Assembly (NCBI RefSeq): GCF_020509005.1
Contig: NC_063013.1
Location: forward strand, 3,534,001-3,598,000
Length of the DNA stretch: 64,000 nucleotides
Direction: 5' to 3'
Origin: Fulvia fulva
Taxonomy: Eukaryota; Ascomycota; Dothideomycetes; Mycosphaerellales; Mycosphaerellaceae
Part shown: in pieces, positions 61,202-64,000 of the stretch
Layout of the letters: every line of letters begins with the position of its first letter
Position numbering within the stretch: the first letter of the stretch is position 1
Notes under the pieces: generated by a model
Databases searched by the model: none
What the model saw: the letters and a program-made list of their open reading frames with translations, nothing else
Told to the model about the DNA's origin: nothing
Program-made: the position numbers and the translations under genes

Positions 61202-63961
61202 ATGGCCTCCCACCCGCCTTCGCGAGCTGCCACCATCGCTGACCGAAGAGCATCTGCCTCCGTGCGACAGCCGAAGAGCCGGCCCACGGCCTCCAACGTC
61301 GCTTCACCCACTACCGAAGATGGACGAACCGACTCGAGATCGACGCACCATCATAGCGTAAAGACGCAATCGACCGAGACGACGACACGAGACACCTTGA
61401 CGCGCGACACTCTGATCAGGCGAACACTGAGTCCCACCAAGACGCAGTTCGATGGCAGCAATGGCAGGAAAAGCTTCGATATCGAGAGGCCGTCTTCCAA
61501 GGACAAGTCTGTAAGGCGAGAGCCGGAGGAGGCAGCGGGTATGTAGCCTGTGCGTCTGCCAGACGACGGCTGTACGTTCAGACACTGATTGTAGGTAGCA
61601 CAGCCATGGAGTCCTCACGCAACACTACTAGCACCTTCCTCTGCTCCACTGGCCTCCCGAATATCTGCTGCCCCGGTCGCAGCGAAAGCGCCCGCGAGCA
61701 TACAGCCACAACCCTTGGGAAGCCTCTCTCTTGACGCGCAGGAGAGAGCAATCATCGAAGATCTGCTATTCGTGCTTATGGGCTGTGAGGCACAGTACAT
61801 TCGCTATGCCAACGCCTATGATCCTCTCGACGAGAAGAGTCAGCTGGCAGGACCTACTTTCAACGTCCAGCCGGGTCTGGATCCGAGCTTACGCGACCTT
61901 GCTCATAGTATCGTCAAGACGGCCAAGCATTACTGTGCAGTTGAGGCATTTGTTGAGGTGCAGAGCAGAGAAGAGATGGGCATGGTAAATCACGCTTTAT
62001 GCGCAGCCATGAGGAAGATGCTCAAGGACTATATGATCTTGGTCGCTCAGCTAGAACATCAGATGCTGACCAACGAGCGCTTCACTCTGCATCAACTCAG
62101 TCTGCATACAAGACCAACGGCCCACATGATGCTTCAGCTGTACAGTGTCGCTCACGAGATCTTAAAGGAGAACAGCATGCTGGACAACGAGGACGATATT
62201 GACCAGACGGATGACTTTGAGAACATTCTGGAGTCACTGAAAGAGGGCAAGGACACTGGCATTCCGGGAAAGAAAGTCTGCAAAGGCGGCTCTGTCCTGA
62301 AACTGCTTGCGAAGCGATCTGCAGCTATGGCAGGAGATCCAGCAGCTCGGCAACTACTCAATCTTCTCCTTCGAGAAGCGAGTCGACCATACATGGCCAT
62401 GCTCAACGAATGGCTGCATCACGGCAACGTTCGTGATCCTCACCAGGAGTTCCTGATTAAGGAACAAAAGTCGATTCGGCGAGAAGGCCTCGAACAGGAC
62501 TACACTGATGAATACTGGGAGAAGCGATACACAATACGACAGGAACTGGTACCGCCACAATTGGAGTCGTTGAAAGACAAGGCACTACTTGCGGGCAAGT
62601 ACTTGAACGTGGTACGCGAATGTGGCGGCATCGAGAACTTGAGCAGAGACTTGACCTCCAGCGCTGAGTTTCCACATACATTCGACGATCCACGCTTTAT
62701 CGAGAATGTCAGCGGTGCATACGCATTCGCGAACAGGAGTCTGATGACACTTCTTCTCACGACCCATGAGCTACCTTCAAGGTTACGAAGCTTGAAGCAT
62801 TACTTCTTCCTGGACCGCAGCGACTTCTTCTCGTACTTCCTTGAGCTTACTAACTCTGAGCTTCGGAAGACCGCGAAGAACGTCAATGTGGGAAAGCTGC
62901 AGAGTTTACTTGATATCGTGCTGCGTCAACCTGGATCTGTGGCCGCAGAGGACCCATTCAAGGAAGACATCAAGGTCGTTATGAACGACGTTGGTCTTAC
63001 GGGTTGGCTGATGCGTGTCGTCAACGTACAGGGTATGGACGCCGATGCCACCTCACTTTCATCGTACAACCCGGCAGCAACGAGTGTCGAGAAGGACGGC
63101 AAGGAGATATCCGGCTACGAAGCGCTCACGCTGGATTATGCCGTGCCGTTTCCGCTGTCGCTGGTCGTCAGCCGAGTGACACTTACTCGATATCAGCTGC
63201 TATTTCGATACCTGCTAAGCTTGAGGCATCTGGAAACACTTTTGACGAATTCATGGACGGAACACACCAAAGTCAGAGCTTGGCACCACAAGACTAAAGG
63301 TGATCCTGCGGTGGCGAAGAGGATTGAGAACTGGAAACGACGAGCTTGGTGTTTGAGGAGCAGAATGTTGTGCTTCGTGCAACAGCTCCTCTACTTCTGC
63401 ACCAGCGAAGTGATCGAGCCAAACTGGCTGGCCTTCATGTCTCGACTTTCTCACGCCGGTGAGGAGGACAAGAGTGACACCGAACCCAGGATCAAGAGAA
63501 CTGTGGACGAGCTCATGCAGGATCATGTCGACTTCCTCGCCACATGCTTGAAAGAGTGCATGCTAACAAACTCGAAATTGCTACGAGTAAGTCGCTCCCA
63601 ACATCTGCTCGCAAACACGCTACTAACACTACTATAGATCAACTCCAAAGTCATGTCAACCTGCACCCTCTTCGCCAACTACACCGCATCCCTCTCCCGC
63701 TACCTTGCCTCTGCAGACCCTGATCTGGCATCGCCCTCCTCAGCTTCACAGACAGCCTACGACCCTGCAAAGCTGGACAAACTCTTTTCGATTCTGCAAC
63801 AGTATGAGGACCACTTCAGTCGGCATCTGAAGATATTGTTGGATGCTCTCAACTACCTCGCGGCGACGGAGACAGTCGTCTTCCTGGGTCTCTGCGCGAG
63901 ATTAAGTATGGCGAATGAAGGTGGTCCTGGAGGTGGTCCGGGTCCGGGCGCATATGGATAA
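61202..63961 (+). CDS. SPC97: Gamma-tubulin complex component 2 (Spc97)
   Basis: Core subunit of the gamma-tubulin small complex at the spindle pole body. Exons are 61202-61538, 61599-63586 and 63638-63961, 882 residues. After a disordered Ser/Thr/Arg-rich N-terminus, GRIP1 begins with ERAIIEDLLFVLMGCEAQYI, and RREGLEQDYTDEYWEKRYTIR, GKYLNVVRECGG and KHYFFLDRSDFFSYFLEL are conserved GCP2 blocks. GRIP2 has LTLDYAVPFPLSLVVSRVTLTRYQLLFRYLL and the Trp-rich segment NWKRRAWCLRSRMLCFVQQLLYF. The first acceptor is the second AG in TTGTAGGTAG, required by frame. The tail is Gly/Pro-rich. The gene ends 39 bp before the window edge and is complete. Confidence 0.95.
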
Positions 63962-64000
63962 CGGCATAGAGCTGGCTGGGAGGTAAATTGTCCGACGGTT

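Noticed and set aside
1..64000. CRISPR arrays, insertion sequences or complete transposons
   Set aside because: None seen: no regularly spaced repeats, no transposase or reverse-transcriptase frames; the DNA is eukaryotic.

Overview
The window is nuclear DNA from a filamentous ascomycete. Nearly every gene is broken by short introns of about 45-65 bp (GT..CTAAC/CTGAC..AG), start codons often carry a CACC-type context, and the families present (Zn2Cys6 regulators, PF11951 proteins, GH125, GH5, X325, WSC, Dabb) are typical of Pezizomycotina. A Dothideomycete is my best guess, but that is inference only. Many genes are visible only after splicing by hand; exon coordinates are given in the entries.

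Layout. 1-12 kb: a possible gene running off the left edge, then VPS2 (ESCRT-III), mitofusin FZO1, a DUF676 lipase-like hydrolase, a PQ-loop transporter and TDP1 (DNA repair). 12-19.5 kb: a broken WSC/peroxidase locus, a degraded-looking PF11951 regulator, a single-span membrane protein and an intracellular GH5 glucanase. 19.4-26 kb: a gamma-tubulin complex protein, then an X325/BIM1-like GPI-anchored copper protein divergent from a ferric/cupric reductase; their shared promoter holds a direct repeat resembling Mac1-type copper elements. 26.5-42.5 kb is accessory in character: a Zn2Cys6 regulator, an NTF2-like protein, an SDR, a GH125 mannosidase, a tRNA relic, an MFS transporter, a five-exon Dabb protein that simple ORF calling misses, an SMP-30 lactonase, a secreted histidine phosphatase and an F-box protein. 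43-64 kb is mostly conserved housekeeping: a pepsin-like protease, RPC82 (Pol III), QCR2 (complex III), ATP15 (ATP synthase epsilon), MAK10/NAA35 (NatC), a PF11951 protein, a 116-residue unknown, a polyol dehydrogenase, a small cysteine-rich secreted protein, proteasome alpha-5 and GCP2/SPC97.

How genes relate. The clearest functional pairing is the copper-binding protein with the metalloreductase. The TF/NTF2-like/SDR group and the MFS/Dabb/SMP-30 group are candidate small metabolic clusters, by neighbourhood only. The housekeeping genes show no operon-like logic, though QCR2 and ATP15 (both oxidative phosphorylation) are adjacent on the same strand and RPC82 shares a promoter region with QCR2.
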